Positions 25,730 through 36,500 of a stretch of DNA of 64,000 bases are shown here, piece after piece. The DNA is from Bradyrhizobium sp. WD16 (GTDB lineage Bacteria > Pseudomonadota > Alphaproteobacteria > Rhizobiales > Xanthobacteraceae), in assembly GCF_024181725.1 (NCBI RefSeq), contig NZ_CP028908.1:4515501-4579500 (forward strand), in the 5' to 3' direction. Numbering within the stretch: the first letter of the stretch is position 1; each line of letters begins with the position of its first letter. The position numbers and the translations under genes are program-made. Under the pieces are notes generated by a model. That model had not been told where the DNA came from. It did no database searches and was given only the letters and a program-made list of their open reading frames with translations.

Positions 25730-27732
25730 CGTGCGATCGGCGCTCGCAGCTGCTGTTGTCCGCACTGACGGTGGCTCTGACCAGCTTCGCAGCGCATGCC
25801 ACGGCTTCAGCGCAAGTGGTGCCGAGTGGCACAACCGCAACCAGCGTCACGGCCGGGGCGAATGGGCAGACCAACGTTGCGATCGCTCCGGCGAATGCGA
25901 ACAGTGTGAGCGTCAACCAATACCAAGCCTTTTCTGTACAGGCGGCGGGCGTCAACCTGATCAATCAAGGCGTCAATGCAACGACAATCATCAATCAGGT
26001 AACATCGGCCAACCGGTCGTATCTCTACGGTCCGCTGGCGGTCGTTGGCCCGACGGCGCATGTCGTCGTCGCCAACCCGAATGGCATCACCGTTGATGGG
26101 GGCAGCTTCATCAACACGGGGGGTGTCGCACTGTCGGCTGGACCCGTTAATTTTGTCGGTTCCGCGACTGCCACGGGCTATCAGGATACAGTGCTCGGCA
26201 CCGGCAGCGGCGACATCCAGGTGGTCGGCGCCGGGCTGACTGGTTCGATGACGAGCCTGCAGCTGATCGCGGGCAAGATCAAAATCGACGGCCCGATCGT
26301 CAACACTTCGCCCGATCCGAACGCCGACATCAACCTGGTCGCGGGCAATGCGAGCGTGACGCTCAGCTCCTCGGCCATTCCCGGCTCGACGCTCAAGCCG
26401 TGGGCGAGCACGTCCGCGAACGGCGGCTCCTCCACCGACATCCTGATCGACGTGACGCCGAACGGGTCGCTGTCGGCGAGCCGCATCAGCATGTTGATTG
26501 GCGGCCAGGGGGCGGGGGTCTCGTTTCAAGGGCGAGGCACGGCTTCGATCGGCGAGTTCGCCATCAACGCCAAAGGTCAAGTGAAAATCCTGGGCGGCCA
26601 GATCCAGGCCGAGAGGGATGTCAAGATCGCCGCAGCGGAAATCAGCGTGCTCAACGCCGGGACGCGGACGGCCAAGATCGCCTCGATCAGCGGCGGTGTG
26701 ACTCTTCTGGCCAACGCCGGCGATATCGACATCACCGGCCAGATCACCGGCGTGACGCGCAATGCCGGCGATCCGGCCTCACGTGGTGCGGTTACGCTGG
26801 ATGCGAGCGGCTCGATCTCGCTGCTGACCGAAAACGCCGGCCAGCTCGCCATCGTGTTCGCGAGCCACGACGATCTTTCGGTGACCGCGGGGGGCGACAT
26901 CACCAACAATACCGGGCGCCTGTTGTCGAACAACCGCACGTTCGTGAGCGCGGGAGGCACGTTCCGGAACGTGGTGGACGTGGTCGGAGCCGCCAATGGC
27001 GGAGAGCCGATCATCACCACGACCGGCCGTCGTTTCTGGTGGTGGCCGTGGCAGGGGCGCACCATTCAGACGGTGACCTACAACGGGGGGTCGCTTCGCG
27101 TCCCGGAACAGCTCGCCTATGTGGTCGGAAGCTCCGTCTTCATCAACGCGGCCAACGTGACGAACTCCGGGAGCATCCTCGCTCAGAGTGGCGCCCTCCT
27201 GATCGATACCGGGCTGTTCGAAGATATCGGACTCGTCACCGGCACTGCTTCGTTCACGCGCAGCTGTTTCTTCTTCTGCTCGAGCAGCGGGACGTCAAAC
27301 GTCGCAGCCGCAAGCGTCAACGGCAATCCTGCCGGACTGGTTTCGTCGGCGGGGGCGATGGCCATCAATGCGTCCACGGGAATCGTCAACAACGGGGGCG
27401 TTATCCTGTCCGAGGGCAACCTGGCGCTCAATTCGCCGTCGATCGCGGCCGCAAGCGTATTCGCGATGCAGGTCGCAGGGTTTCCCGGAGGCATCTACAA
27501 CGCGTTCTCCGGCCCGACCTACTTCGTGTACTACGCACCGACCGGCGGGCTGTTCGAAGCGCCCAACGGCAGCATCGATGTGACGACGAGCGCGCCGGTC
27601 AAGATCAATGGCGGCGCTCTGCAGGCCGGGACCGGCGTCGACAATCCGGCCGGCACCGACGTCATTGCCGCCGCTCAGCCCAAGAGTGAACTTTACCGCC
27701 AGCAGATCGGCCTGTTCCGGGGGCTGTGGTGA
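25726..27732 (+). CDS. Small two-partner secretion exoprotein (filamentous haemagglutinin-type TpsA)
   Basis: A 668-residue secreted protein with a signal peptide (cleavage after ATASA, near residue 29) and then a TPS domain containing the hallmark VVVANPNGITVDGGSFIN. The rest is beta-helix-like sequence rich in Gly, Ala, Ser and Asn. Two oddities are the aromatic RRFWWWPWQGR near residue 435 and RSCFFFCSSSG near residue 520, the latter with two cysteines. Unlike the larger exoprotein downstream it has no long repeats and no toxin-like tail, ending LYRQQIGLFRGLW. It overlaps both neighbours by a few bases. A processed adhesin or a helper of the larger exoprotein are both possible. Confidence 0.88.
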   Translation: MTCDRRSQLLLSALTVALTSFAAHATASAQVVPSGTTATSVTAGANGQTNVAIAPANANSVSVNQYQAFSVQAAGVNLINQGVNATTIINQVTSANRSYLYGPLAVVGPTAHVVVANPNGITVDGGSFINTGGVALSAGPVNFVGSATATGYQDTVLGTGSGDIQVVGAGLTGSMTSLQLIAGKIKIDGPIVNTSPDPNADINLVAGNASVTLSSSAIPGSTLKPWASTSANGGSSTDILIDVTPNGSLSASRISMLIGGQGAGVSFQGRGTASIGEFAINAKGQVKILGGQIQAERDVKIAAAEISVLNAGTRTAKIASISGGVTLLANAGDIDITGQITGVTRNAGDPASRGAVTLDASGSISLLTENAGQLAIVFASHDDLSVTAGGDITNNTGRLLSNNRTFVSAGGTFRNVVDVVGAANGGEPIITTTGRRFWWWPWQGRTIQTVTYNGGSLRVPEQLAYVVGSSVFINAANVTNSGSILAQSGALLIDTGLFEDIGLVTGTASFTRSCFFFCSSSGTSNVAAASVNGNPAGLVSSAGAMAINASTGIVNNGGVILSEGNLALNSPSIAAASVFAMQVAGFPGGIYNAFSGPTYFVYYAPTGGLFEAPNGSIDVTTSAPVKINGGALQAGTGVDNPAGTDVIAAAQPKSELYRQQIGLFRGLW

Positions 27733-29588
27733 AGCTGGCGAACGTTCGGCAGTTCTTGACGCCATTCCGGCGGCGTGAGGGCGATCGAAGCCGTCATAGC
27801 TGTGGGATTGTCCGGCCGGTCGTTCTCGTCAGCTTGCTGCTGTTGGCCGGTGCCGCGAAGGCCGACCAACTCACCGTTGCCGCCATCGCCAGCGCCTCGC
27901 TGACCATCCCGGCGACCAATTCGCCTCCCGCGATCAAGGGACTTGAGTCGGACCAATGCTTCGACATCGAGGCCATCGTCATTACCGGGCTGGAGATGGT
28001 GCCGGTCGAGGAGGTGCGTACAGCCGTTGCACCGCTCGCTTGGCGCTGCATGGGGAACATGCTGGCCAAGGCGGTGATCGGCGCCGTCAACGAGGTGCAC
28101 GCCGCGCATGGCTTCGTCACGACCCAGGGCTATGTCAGACCTCAGGACATCCGGGGGAGCAGGCGTCTCGTCATCAACGTCATCACCGGCCGTATCGCCC
28201 GCATCGTGACCCGTGAACACCGCGACGACGAGACTTTCGGGGCGGCGTTGCGGCGGGCCGGAGAGGCAGGGGGACCATGGGAGCTCGTCTCGGCGGTGTC
28301 CGCGATGTGGGGTGGCCTCGCGGCCTGGCCCAACCGCTTCCAGCTGATCGACGGCGAGGATGCACCCGGGCTCAAAACCCGTCTGGCGATGCCGGCCGAT
28401 CCAGGGGAGCCGCTCAATATCGATCGGATCCAGCAGGGGATCGACCAGCTCAATCGCTCGCCGTCGCACAAGGCCTCGGCCAAGCTCGTCCCAGGAACGG
28501 AGCCGGGCACGTCGGACGTCGTTGTCGATCTGCCGGAGACGCGATCGTTCCGGCTGACCACCGGCTACGAGATCAATGGTGGTTCACTCAACGGCCAGAA
28601 CAGCATCTCGGACCGGGCGCGCATCGATATCGCCAAGGACAATCTTCTCGGCCTGAACGACAGCTGGGCTGCGACCTTCGCCAGCGGCGTTCAGTCGAAC
28701 GAGTTGCGCGCCTCGGTCGTGGCGCCGGTCCGATGGCTGACGCTGTCAGGGCTCGCCGGCTACAGCGAATATTTCACCATGCTGGCGCCCAACGTGGCGC
28801 TGTTCCAGCAGATCGAGACCGCCGGCCTCAATGGTTCATACGTCATCTCGCGCGATCGCTCGCAGCTGACCAGTGTCGATGCCGGCTTCACGGTGCGTCA
28901 TGTCCTGCGCTTCATCAACCTGTTCGAGCTGGAGCCGCGCAATGTGTCGATCGTCCGGCTCGGCCTGTCCCAGACGCGGTATTTCAAGGATGCGCAGCTG
29001 ACCTACAGTATCGGCTACAGCAGGGGTCTTGCGATCCTCAGCGCCACGCGCGACGCGCCCGACGCCGATGCGACGACGCCGCGAGCGCAGTTCGACAAGA
29101 TCGACGTCTCGGCGAGCTACACGCGATTGTTCCCCTCGATCGGAGCGCTCAGGTTCGACCTGGCGGGTCAGTATGCCCGCACGCCGCTGTTTCAGGAGGA
29201 TGAGCTGGCGCTCGGCTCCATCTCGACGGTCCGCGGCTTTGCCCGGTCACCGGCCTTCGCCGATCGCGGCATCTTTGCCCGAGGAGAATTCACGCCAGTG
29301 CTGCCGGTTGCCGCGATTGTGGGCGACCTCGGCAAACAGAGCGCGTTCTACGCCGACGTTCTCAACGCCACCCATCCTTATGTGTTCGTCGACGCAGGCG
29401 TGGGGCGCAATGTGGCCAATGCGGAGACGGTCAGCCGCGCCAGCGTCGGGGTTGGGCTGCGCTACAACCTCGGCCGCGTCAATCTCGACTGGTCGCTTGC
29501 AAAGCCGCTTGCCTGGAGCGGCGTTTTGCCGGGCTCGCAGGCAGGCGGGCTCGAGACCTACCTCAACATGACGTTTTCACTGTTCTGA
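27726..29588 (+). CDS. Two-partner secretion outer-membrane transporter (TpsB, ShlB/FhaC type)
   Basis: A 620-residue Omp85-superfamily transporter that moves TpsA proteins across the outer membrane. A signal peptide (VVLVSLLLLAGAAKA, ending near residue 45) precedes POTRA-type domains (about 75-290, with FDIEAIVITGLEMVPVEEVR and YVRPQDI). A 16-strand barrel follows, carrying the conserved VRGF of the lid loop at 502-505, and the protein ends in Phe as outer-membrane proteins do. It starts at a GTG overlapping the upstream tpsA by 7 bases. It is the only TpsB seen for two exoproteins. Confidence 0.93.
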   Translation: MVKLANVRQFLTPFRRREGDRSRHSCGIVRPVVLVSLLLLAGAAKADQLTVAAIASASLTIPATNSPPAIKGLESDQCFDIEAIVITGLEMVPVEEVRTAVAPLAWRCMGNMLAKAVIGAVNEVHAAHGFVTTQGYVRPQDIRGSRRLVINVITGRIARIVTREHRDDETFGAALRRAGEAGGPWELVSAVSAMWGGLAAWPNRFQLIDGEDAPGLKTRLAMPADPGEPLNIDRIQQGIDQLNRSPSHKASAKLVPGTEPGTSDVVVDLPETRSFRLTTGYEINGGSLNGQNSISDRARIDIAKDNLLGLNDSWAATFASGVQSNELRASVVAPVRWLTLSGLAGYSEYFTMLAPNVALFQQIETAGLNGSYVISRDRSQLTSVDAGFTVRHVLRFINLFELEPRNVSIVRLGLSQTRYFKDAQLTYSIGYSRGLAILSATRDAPDADATTPRAQFDKIDVSASYTRLFPSIGALRFDLAGQYARTPLFQEDELALGSISTVRGFARSPAFADRGIFARGEFTPVLPVAAIVGDLGKQSAFYADVLNATHPYVFVDAGVGRNVANAETVSRASVGVGLRYNLGRVNLDWSLAKPLAWSGVLPGSQAGGLETYLNMTFSLF

Positions 29589-29606
29589 TCGCAAGGAAAC
29601 ATAGCC

Positions 29607-30539
29607 ATGCCGAAAACCGCCTTTTGTGTCTTTGCCGTTCTGTTGGCGGCGATCGGATCGGGGGCAGTCAAGGCGGACCCCGCACTCCGGCGCGAAACGC
29701 CGCCGGCCGCCACGGACAAGCCTCTCCCGCCCCCCCAGATGACCCCGTCGGCCGCATCGAAGGGCGAGCAGAAGTCGGAGCAGACGCCGGATCCAGCCAA
29801 GGCCGCGCAAGCGATCAAGGATGGCCTCAGGGCGCTCGACCAGAAGGCCTATCAGAAGGCGCTGAGCGCGTTCACCGAAGCGTTCAATTTCGGCGAGCCG
29901 GAAGGGGCATTCTATCTCGGGCGTATGGTTGAGCTCGGCGTCGGCGTTCAAGCGGACTTCGAGAAGGCGAGGGTGCTGTATCGGTCGGCCGCCGACAAAG
30001 GCTCTGCGAAAGCCATGAACCGGCTCGGCCTGATGGCTTGGCGCGGCGAGAGCCAGCTGCAGGACTACAAGGCGGCGGGCGAGCTGATCTGCAAGGCGGC
30101 TGACAAGGGCGACGCTGACGCGCTGTTCAACTGCGGCGGCCTCTATGCCGAAGGCAAGGGAGTCGACAAGAACATGGCGAAGGCGATCTCGCTCTACGAA
30201 AGGGCCGCCTCGCAGGGCCATATCGGGGCGCTCAATGCGCTCGGCTTTGCCTATGCCAACGGCGTTGGCGTGACGGCCGATCCGGTGAAGGCGCGCGCCG
30301 CTTTCGAACGGTCCGCGGCGAAGGGGAATCCTGTCGGTCTCTACGAACTCGGCGCTGCGTACGAGAAGGGCGGTCCGCCGCCGCGTGATCTTGGCAAGGC
30401 TCACCTTTATTACAACCTGGCGGCCGCGCGCAGGCATCCGGATGCTCCGTCGGCGCTGCAGCGTGTCTCGGCTCTGATGACGGCCGACGAGATTGCGGGC
30501 GCCCAAGCGGCGGCGAAAGCCTGGAAGGCGACGCCGTAA
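29607..30539 (+). CDS. Exported Sel1-repeat (TPR-like) protein
   Basis: A 310-residue protein with a signal peptide (cleavage after GAVKA, residue 23) and a Pro/Lys-rich linker. About six Sel1-like repeats follow (residues 75-290), of the form YLGRMVELGVGVQADFEKARVLYRSAADKGSAKAMNRLG. Such solenoids mediate protein contacts. It starts 18 bases after tpsB and precedes the large exoprotein by 57 bases, so a periplasmic chaperone or assembly role in two-partner secretion is a reasonable guess, not a known function. Confidence 0.85.
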   Translation: MPKTAFCVFAVLLAAIGSGAVKADPALRRETPPAATDKPLPPPQMTPSAASKGEQKSEQTPDPAKAAQAIKDGLRALDQKAYQKALSAFTEAFNFGEPEGAFYLGRMVELGVGVQADFEKARVLYRSAADKGSAKAMNRLGLMAWRGESQLQDYKAAGELICKAADKGDADALFNCGGLYAEGKGVDKNMAKAISLYERAASQGHIGALNALGFAYANGVGVTADPVKARAAFERSAAKGNPVGLYELGAAYEKGGPPPRDLGKAHLYYNLAAARRHPDAPSALQRVSALMTADEIAGAQAAAKAWKATP

Positions 30540-30596
30540 GGCCCCGGGCTTCGCCAACCGAAGCAGGGCTATCCAGCAACATCCAAGGGCACGGTC

Positions 30597-33500
30597 ATGA
30601 AGCGCTCGCTTTCATCTGCGGTCTCACGCCATCGCGTCGATCGAAAATGGCTGCCGAACTCTGTGGACGTGGCCGCCACGGCCGGCATATGCGGACGGCG
30701 CACCTTGCGCCGTGCCCGTGCGGGCATCGCGATCGCGACGTCGATCACCCTCGTCCTTCAGCCATTGCTGGTGGAGGTGGCGCGAGCCCAGCAGATCGTC
30801 GACCCGTCGGCGCCGCTCGCGTTTCGTCCAAGCCTCGGCGGCTCGGCGAACGGCACGCCGGTCGTCAACATCGCGCCGCCGAGCTTTGGCGGGGTGTCGC
30901 ACAACAAATTCCAGCAATACAACGTCGATACGCGCGGCGTCATCCTCAACAATTCCGGCCTCGGCGGCACCTCGATCATCGGCGGCGCTGTCGGCGCAAA
31001 CCCCAACTTGGTCGGCAAAATGCCGGCCAGCGTCATCGTCAACCAGGTCACCGGATCGTCGGCCTCGATCCTCAACGGTCCGACCGAGGTGTTCGGCCAG
31101 TCGGCCCAGGTCATCGTCGCCAACCCCAACGGCGTGACCTGCGCCTCGTGCTCGTTCATCAACGCCTCCCAGGTCACGCTTGCCAGCGCCGTCCCCGATC
31201 CCAACTACCAGACCGGCGCGATCAGCTATTCGGTGAGCAGCGGCACCGTGCAGATCGCCGGCTCCGGAATCTCCGGCGCCGCCGGCCAACCCCTCGGCCC
31301 GCTCAGCCTCATCGGACGTCAGCTTTCGATCCAGGCGCCGATCGTGTCCTCCGACACCGTGCGCCTCGTCGCCGGCGCCGGCGTCTACGATCAGGCCGCC
31401 AACCTGATGAGCGCCAGCGCATCGGCGCCCGCCGTGACCGGTCCCGCCATCCAGTCGGCAGCGGCAGGGACCATCCGGGCCGGCACGATCTCGGTGTTGT
31501 CCACCGACGCCAATCTCGGCGTCGCCCTGACCGGCCAGCTCTCGGCGCTGTCCGGACCCCTCACGATCCGGTCCGCGGGGGATGTCTTGCTGGCGGGGAG
31601 CGCCAGCAACCGTGATCTCACCGTCGCGGCCGACGGCGCGATCACCCTCTACAACCAGCACCGGTCCGTCGGGCGTATGGTGGTCACCGGCAACAGCGTC
31701 GCCGTCGATGCTTCGGCGAGCCTCACCGCCAATGATTCGGTCCTGATCTCGGTGCTGCAGTCGCTGGTCAGCCGGGGCGTGATCCGCTCCGGCGCCTCGA
31801 TCAGCGTCGCCGCCAATGGAACGCTGACCGCCAGCGGCGAGGTCACCGCCAACGGCCAGGTGATCCTGCAGGCGCAGACCATCAGCGCCGCCAATCTCAA
31901 GCTCACCGGCAGCCAGGTCCAGGTCCTCGGCGCCGGGGTCGCCAGCCTCGACGCCGTCGGCATCGTCGCGACCGCCGGCGACGTGCACGTCACCTCGCCG
32001 CGGCTCGAGCTCGGGCAGGGGACCGCCTTCATCGCGCCGGGGACGCTCTACCTCGACGCAGCGGACCGCCTGATCAACAGCACCGTCATCGACTACGCGA
32101 ACCTGCAGCTGTCGGTGCGCAACGGCCTCGTCAACACCGGCACCGGCGCCATCCTCGCCGATAATCTCGCGCTCACCCTGACCGATGCGGTGTTCAACGA
32201 CGGCACCCTCTATGGCCGTCGTTCGCTGGCGCTCGCCGCCGCGACGCTCGCCAACGGCTCCAGCGGCGTCATCGCCGGCCCCAGCATCACCATCAATCTG
32301 GCCGGCGCCGCCTCGAACGCAGGCGCCATCGTCGCCGGCACCGTGCAAAGCGACGGCTCGATCCGCCCGGACGGCACCCTGACCCTGACGGCCCAGAGCT
32401 ATGTCGCCGGATCGCCTGCCGCCCTGGTTGCCGCCGACAACGCGCGACTCATCGTCGCCGGCGCCTTCGACAACGCCGGGACGGTGCTCGGCCAGAGCCT
32501 CGCCAGTCTCCAGGCCGGCTCCATCGTCAACCGGGCCAGCGCCCAGATCCTTGGCGGCGTCGTGGCGCTGGCCACCACCTCGGGCGATCTCGCCAACGCC
32601 GGTACCATCATCGCCGGCCGCGGCATGACCCTCAACGTCGCCGGCAACTTCGTCAATGGCGGCGTGGTCGGCAGCCTGTCCGGCGACCTCGCCGTTGCAG
32701 CCGGCGGCATCCTGGCGTCCTCCGGCCGGATCGTCGCGGCCGGCGATCTCACCGTCGACGCGGCCTCCTATCTCGGCCTCACCGGCAACACCGAGCTCGG
32801 CGGTCAGACCCTGACCTTGCGCGTCTCCGGTGACGTCGCCAACGCCGGCACCATCGCGGCCCAGACCGCGCTCGGGCTCAGCGCCGCCACTCTCGACAAT
32901 GCCGCCGGCGGCGCGATCGCCGGCGGGGCCGTTGCCCTGGCGCTCCGCAGCGACCTCGACAATGCCGGCAGCATCGTCTCCGCAGGCGATCTCGCCATCG
33001 CCGCCGGCGGTGCCCTGACCGGCAACAGCGGCGCCATCGTCGCCTACGGCAACGGCACCCTCGCGTTCGGCGGCTCCGTCGCCAATGCCGGCGCCATTCA
33101 AGCCGGCGGCAGCCTCGGTCTGTCGGGCACAAGCTACACCGGGCCCACGGGATCGACCCTGAGCGCGGGCAATCTCGCGCTGGCCTTCAGCGGCGATTTC
33201 ACCAGCGGCGGCAAGGTCGAAGCGCTGCAGTCGCTGCAGCTCAGTGCCGCCTCGGTGACCAACCTGGCGGGCGGACTGATGCTCGCGACGACCGGGGCGG
33301 TCAGCGCCGCCGGCGCTCTGAGCAATGCCGGGACCATCGCTGCGCTCCGCAGCCTCGATCTGGCCGCGGCCGGCGACCTCGTCAACAGCGGCGCCATCGT
33401 CGGTCCGGATCTCGTCATCCGCCTCGGCGGCGCCGCGCGCAACGATGGGGCGATCGTCGGCGGCTCCGTGCTGTCCGACGGCTCGGTGCTGCCCGATGGT

Positions 33501-36500
33501 CGTCTCGGCCTCACGGCCCAGAGCTACACCGCGGCCTCGCCGGCGGCGCTCATCGCCGCCGGTCGGGCCGACCTCGTCGTTGCCGGCGCGTTCGACAACG
33601 CCGGCGCGGTGATCGGCGAGACCCTGCTCAGCCTCTCGGCCGGCGCGATCGACAACCGCGCCGGGGCGAGCATCGGCGGCGGCGCGGCCGCCATCACCGC
33701 CACGGCGGGTGATCTCGCCAATGCCGGCGCGATCGTCGCAGGCACCGGCCTGACCCTCGGCGTCGCCGGCAGCGTTCTCAACAGTGGCCTGATCGGCGCC
33801 AGCGCCGGCGATCTCGCCCTGGCCGCCTCCGGCAACGTGACGTCCTCCGGCAGAATCGTCGCCGCTGGCGCGATGACGCTCGATGCGGCGGCTTATACCG
33901 GCCTGACAGGTGCCACTGAACTCGGCGGCCAGACCCTCACCATCCGCCTCTCCGGGGATTTTGCCAACGCCGGGACAGCGGCGGCTGCCAATGGCTTCGC
34001 GCTCCAGGCCGGCAACGCTGCCAATGCCCAGGGCGGCGTCATCTCCGGCAACACCGTGACGCTGGGCCTGACCGGCGCTCTCGCCAACGCCGGCGAGATC
34101 GTCGCGGCCACCGATCTTGCCGCGACGGCCGCCGGCGCGCTGACCAATTCCTCCAGCGGCGCCATCGTCGCCTACGGCAACGGCAATCTCGTCTTCGGCG
34201 GCGCCATCGCCAACGCCGGGGCGATCCAGGCCGGCAGCGGCCTCACCCTCTCGGGCGCGAGCTACGCCGGCGCAACCGGCTCGGTCGTCAGCGCCTACGA
34301 TATCGCCCTCAGCCTTGGCGGTGACTTCACCAACAACGGTGCCGTCGAAGCGCTGCGGAGCCTGTCCCTGTCGGCCATCGGTGTCACCAACAGCGCGACC
34401 GGCCTCGTCGTCGCCGGCGCGGCGGCGATCAATGCCGCAGCCGGCTTCACCAACGACGGCGCCCTCGGCGCGGTCGGACGCCTCGATGTGTCGACCGCTG
34501 GCAACCTCGCCAATAGCGGCGCCATCGCCGCCGGCAGCGCCGGCCTGCAGGCGGGCGGCAGCGTCGCCAACAGCGGCCTGATGCACGCCGCCTCGGGGCT
34601 TGCACTGTCCGGCGCGAGCCTTGCCAACACCGCGAGCGGGGGCATCACCGCCGATGCCGTCGGTCTCAACCTCACCGGCAGCCTCGACAACGCCGGTGTG
34701 ATCAACGGGACGAGCGCGCTCGCCATCGCCGCCGCGGACCTGACCAATGCCGGCTCGACATCCCTGCCGGCCTACGTCTCGGCGCAGGACCTCGGCATCG
34801 CACTCTCCGGGGTCCTCACCAACGGGCCGAACGGCCTGATCCAGGGCACCAACGCCGCCACCATCGCGGCCGCCAGCGTCAACAGCGGCTTCTTCGAGCA
34901 CACCCAGATCGCCCAGGGCCTGTTCAACTACGGCCGCAACCTGGCTGTCGACCTGACTGGCAGCGGCTACACCTTCACAAGTCCGCTCGTCGTCAGCGGC
35001 GATCTCGCCTTCAAGACCAGCGGCAGCCTCGTCATCGATTCCACGCTCGCCGCCTACGGCAAGCTCACCCTGAGCTCCGGCGGTTCGATCACCAACGGCG
35101 ATCCGACCAGCTACCCCTCGGCGCTGGTCTATGCCGGCGGGGATATGAGCCTCGCCGCGCAGGGCAATATCAGCAATGGCGGCACCATCCGCTCGCTTGG
35201 CCAGCTCGTCATGCAGGCCGGCGGCACCGTCAGCAATCTCGGCACCGCCGGCTACACCTGCTACTCGGCCGGCCACTTCCATTGCTACTATCCGGGGTCC
35301 TGGCCGAGCCACTCCTCGACCATCGCGGCCGACGCCGACCTGACCATCGTCGCCGGCCAGAGCGTTCAGAACATCTCCAGCCAGATCGCCTCGGGCCATG
35401 ACCTGCGCATCGTCGCGCCGAGCGTCAGCAACACCGCGATCACGACCTTCTCGCTGCCGGGCGGGCCGACCATTCCGCTCAGCGGCCCCGCCGCCACGCT
35501 CTACGCCGCCAACGCGATCTACATCAACGGCAGCGTCGTCACCAACACCGGGACCATGGTCGCCGGCACGGCGGCCCCAGGCGCGACCGGCCAGGGCGCG
35601 CTCGGCGCACCGGCGCCGTCGACGACAGCCTCAACGCCATCCAATAGCCTGACCACCCGGACCACGAACGTCGGCGGCAGCGCGGCAGGCACCAGCCCGA
35701 CCATCAATGTCGGCGCCAATGCCGCCGCGCCGGTCAATGCGCCGTCGGCACAGATCGCCAGCCTCGGAGGCGTCACCGCCGGACCAGCCCCGACGGCCAA
35801 TGTCGCGCTGGCCGCGGCGCCACAGCCGACGCCCGGCAACGCCATCGCCCTGATCGGCACGGCGCCGCGCACCCCGAGCTGGCTGTCCTCCGCCGGGACC
35901 GACGTCCGCAGCGAGGTGCAGGTCGCCGCCAACGCCGCGCTCGCCGCCCAGGATGCCGCGCAAGCCCTGGTCGCCGGCAATGTACAGGTCATCCCCGACT
36001 ACACCAACCCGACGGTGCGTCAGGAGCTGCAGCAGGGCACCGTGGCGTTCCTCGCCGCCAACCCGAGCGTTCACCTCGGCGACCAGCTCAGCGCCGCCCA
36101 GCTCGCCTCGCTGACCGCGCCGATCCTGTGGCAGCGCACCGAGATCGCCGGCGACCAGACCATCGCGATCCCCGAAGTGCTGATGCCGATCGCGGTGTCG
36201 GCGTCGGCCAGGAGTGGTCGTGGATCGTCCGGCAGCGGCGCCGGCAACATCTATCTGGCCGGCGACTATGTCTCGAACGCCGGCGCCATCCTGGCGACCG
36301 GCGACCTCTCGATCGACGCCGGGATCTTCGTCGACCAGCGGCCGGTCTACGATCCGAGCGCCGGCATCGCCTACGGCAGCGTCGTCCAGGACGGCGGCAG
36401 GATCGCGGTGGGCGGCAACATCGATATCGCCACCATCGGTGACCTCGACGTCGTCGGCGGGGTGCTCTCGGCCGCCGGCGCGCTGACGCTGCACGCCGGC

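Noticed and set aside
30624-35399. A 1591-codon open frame on the minus strand inside the large exoprotein gene
   Set aside because: It mirrors the codon pattern of the plus-strand gene (Gly/Asp/Arg-rich shadow of GCC-rich repeats) and has no domain, start signal or neighbour support.
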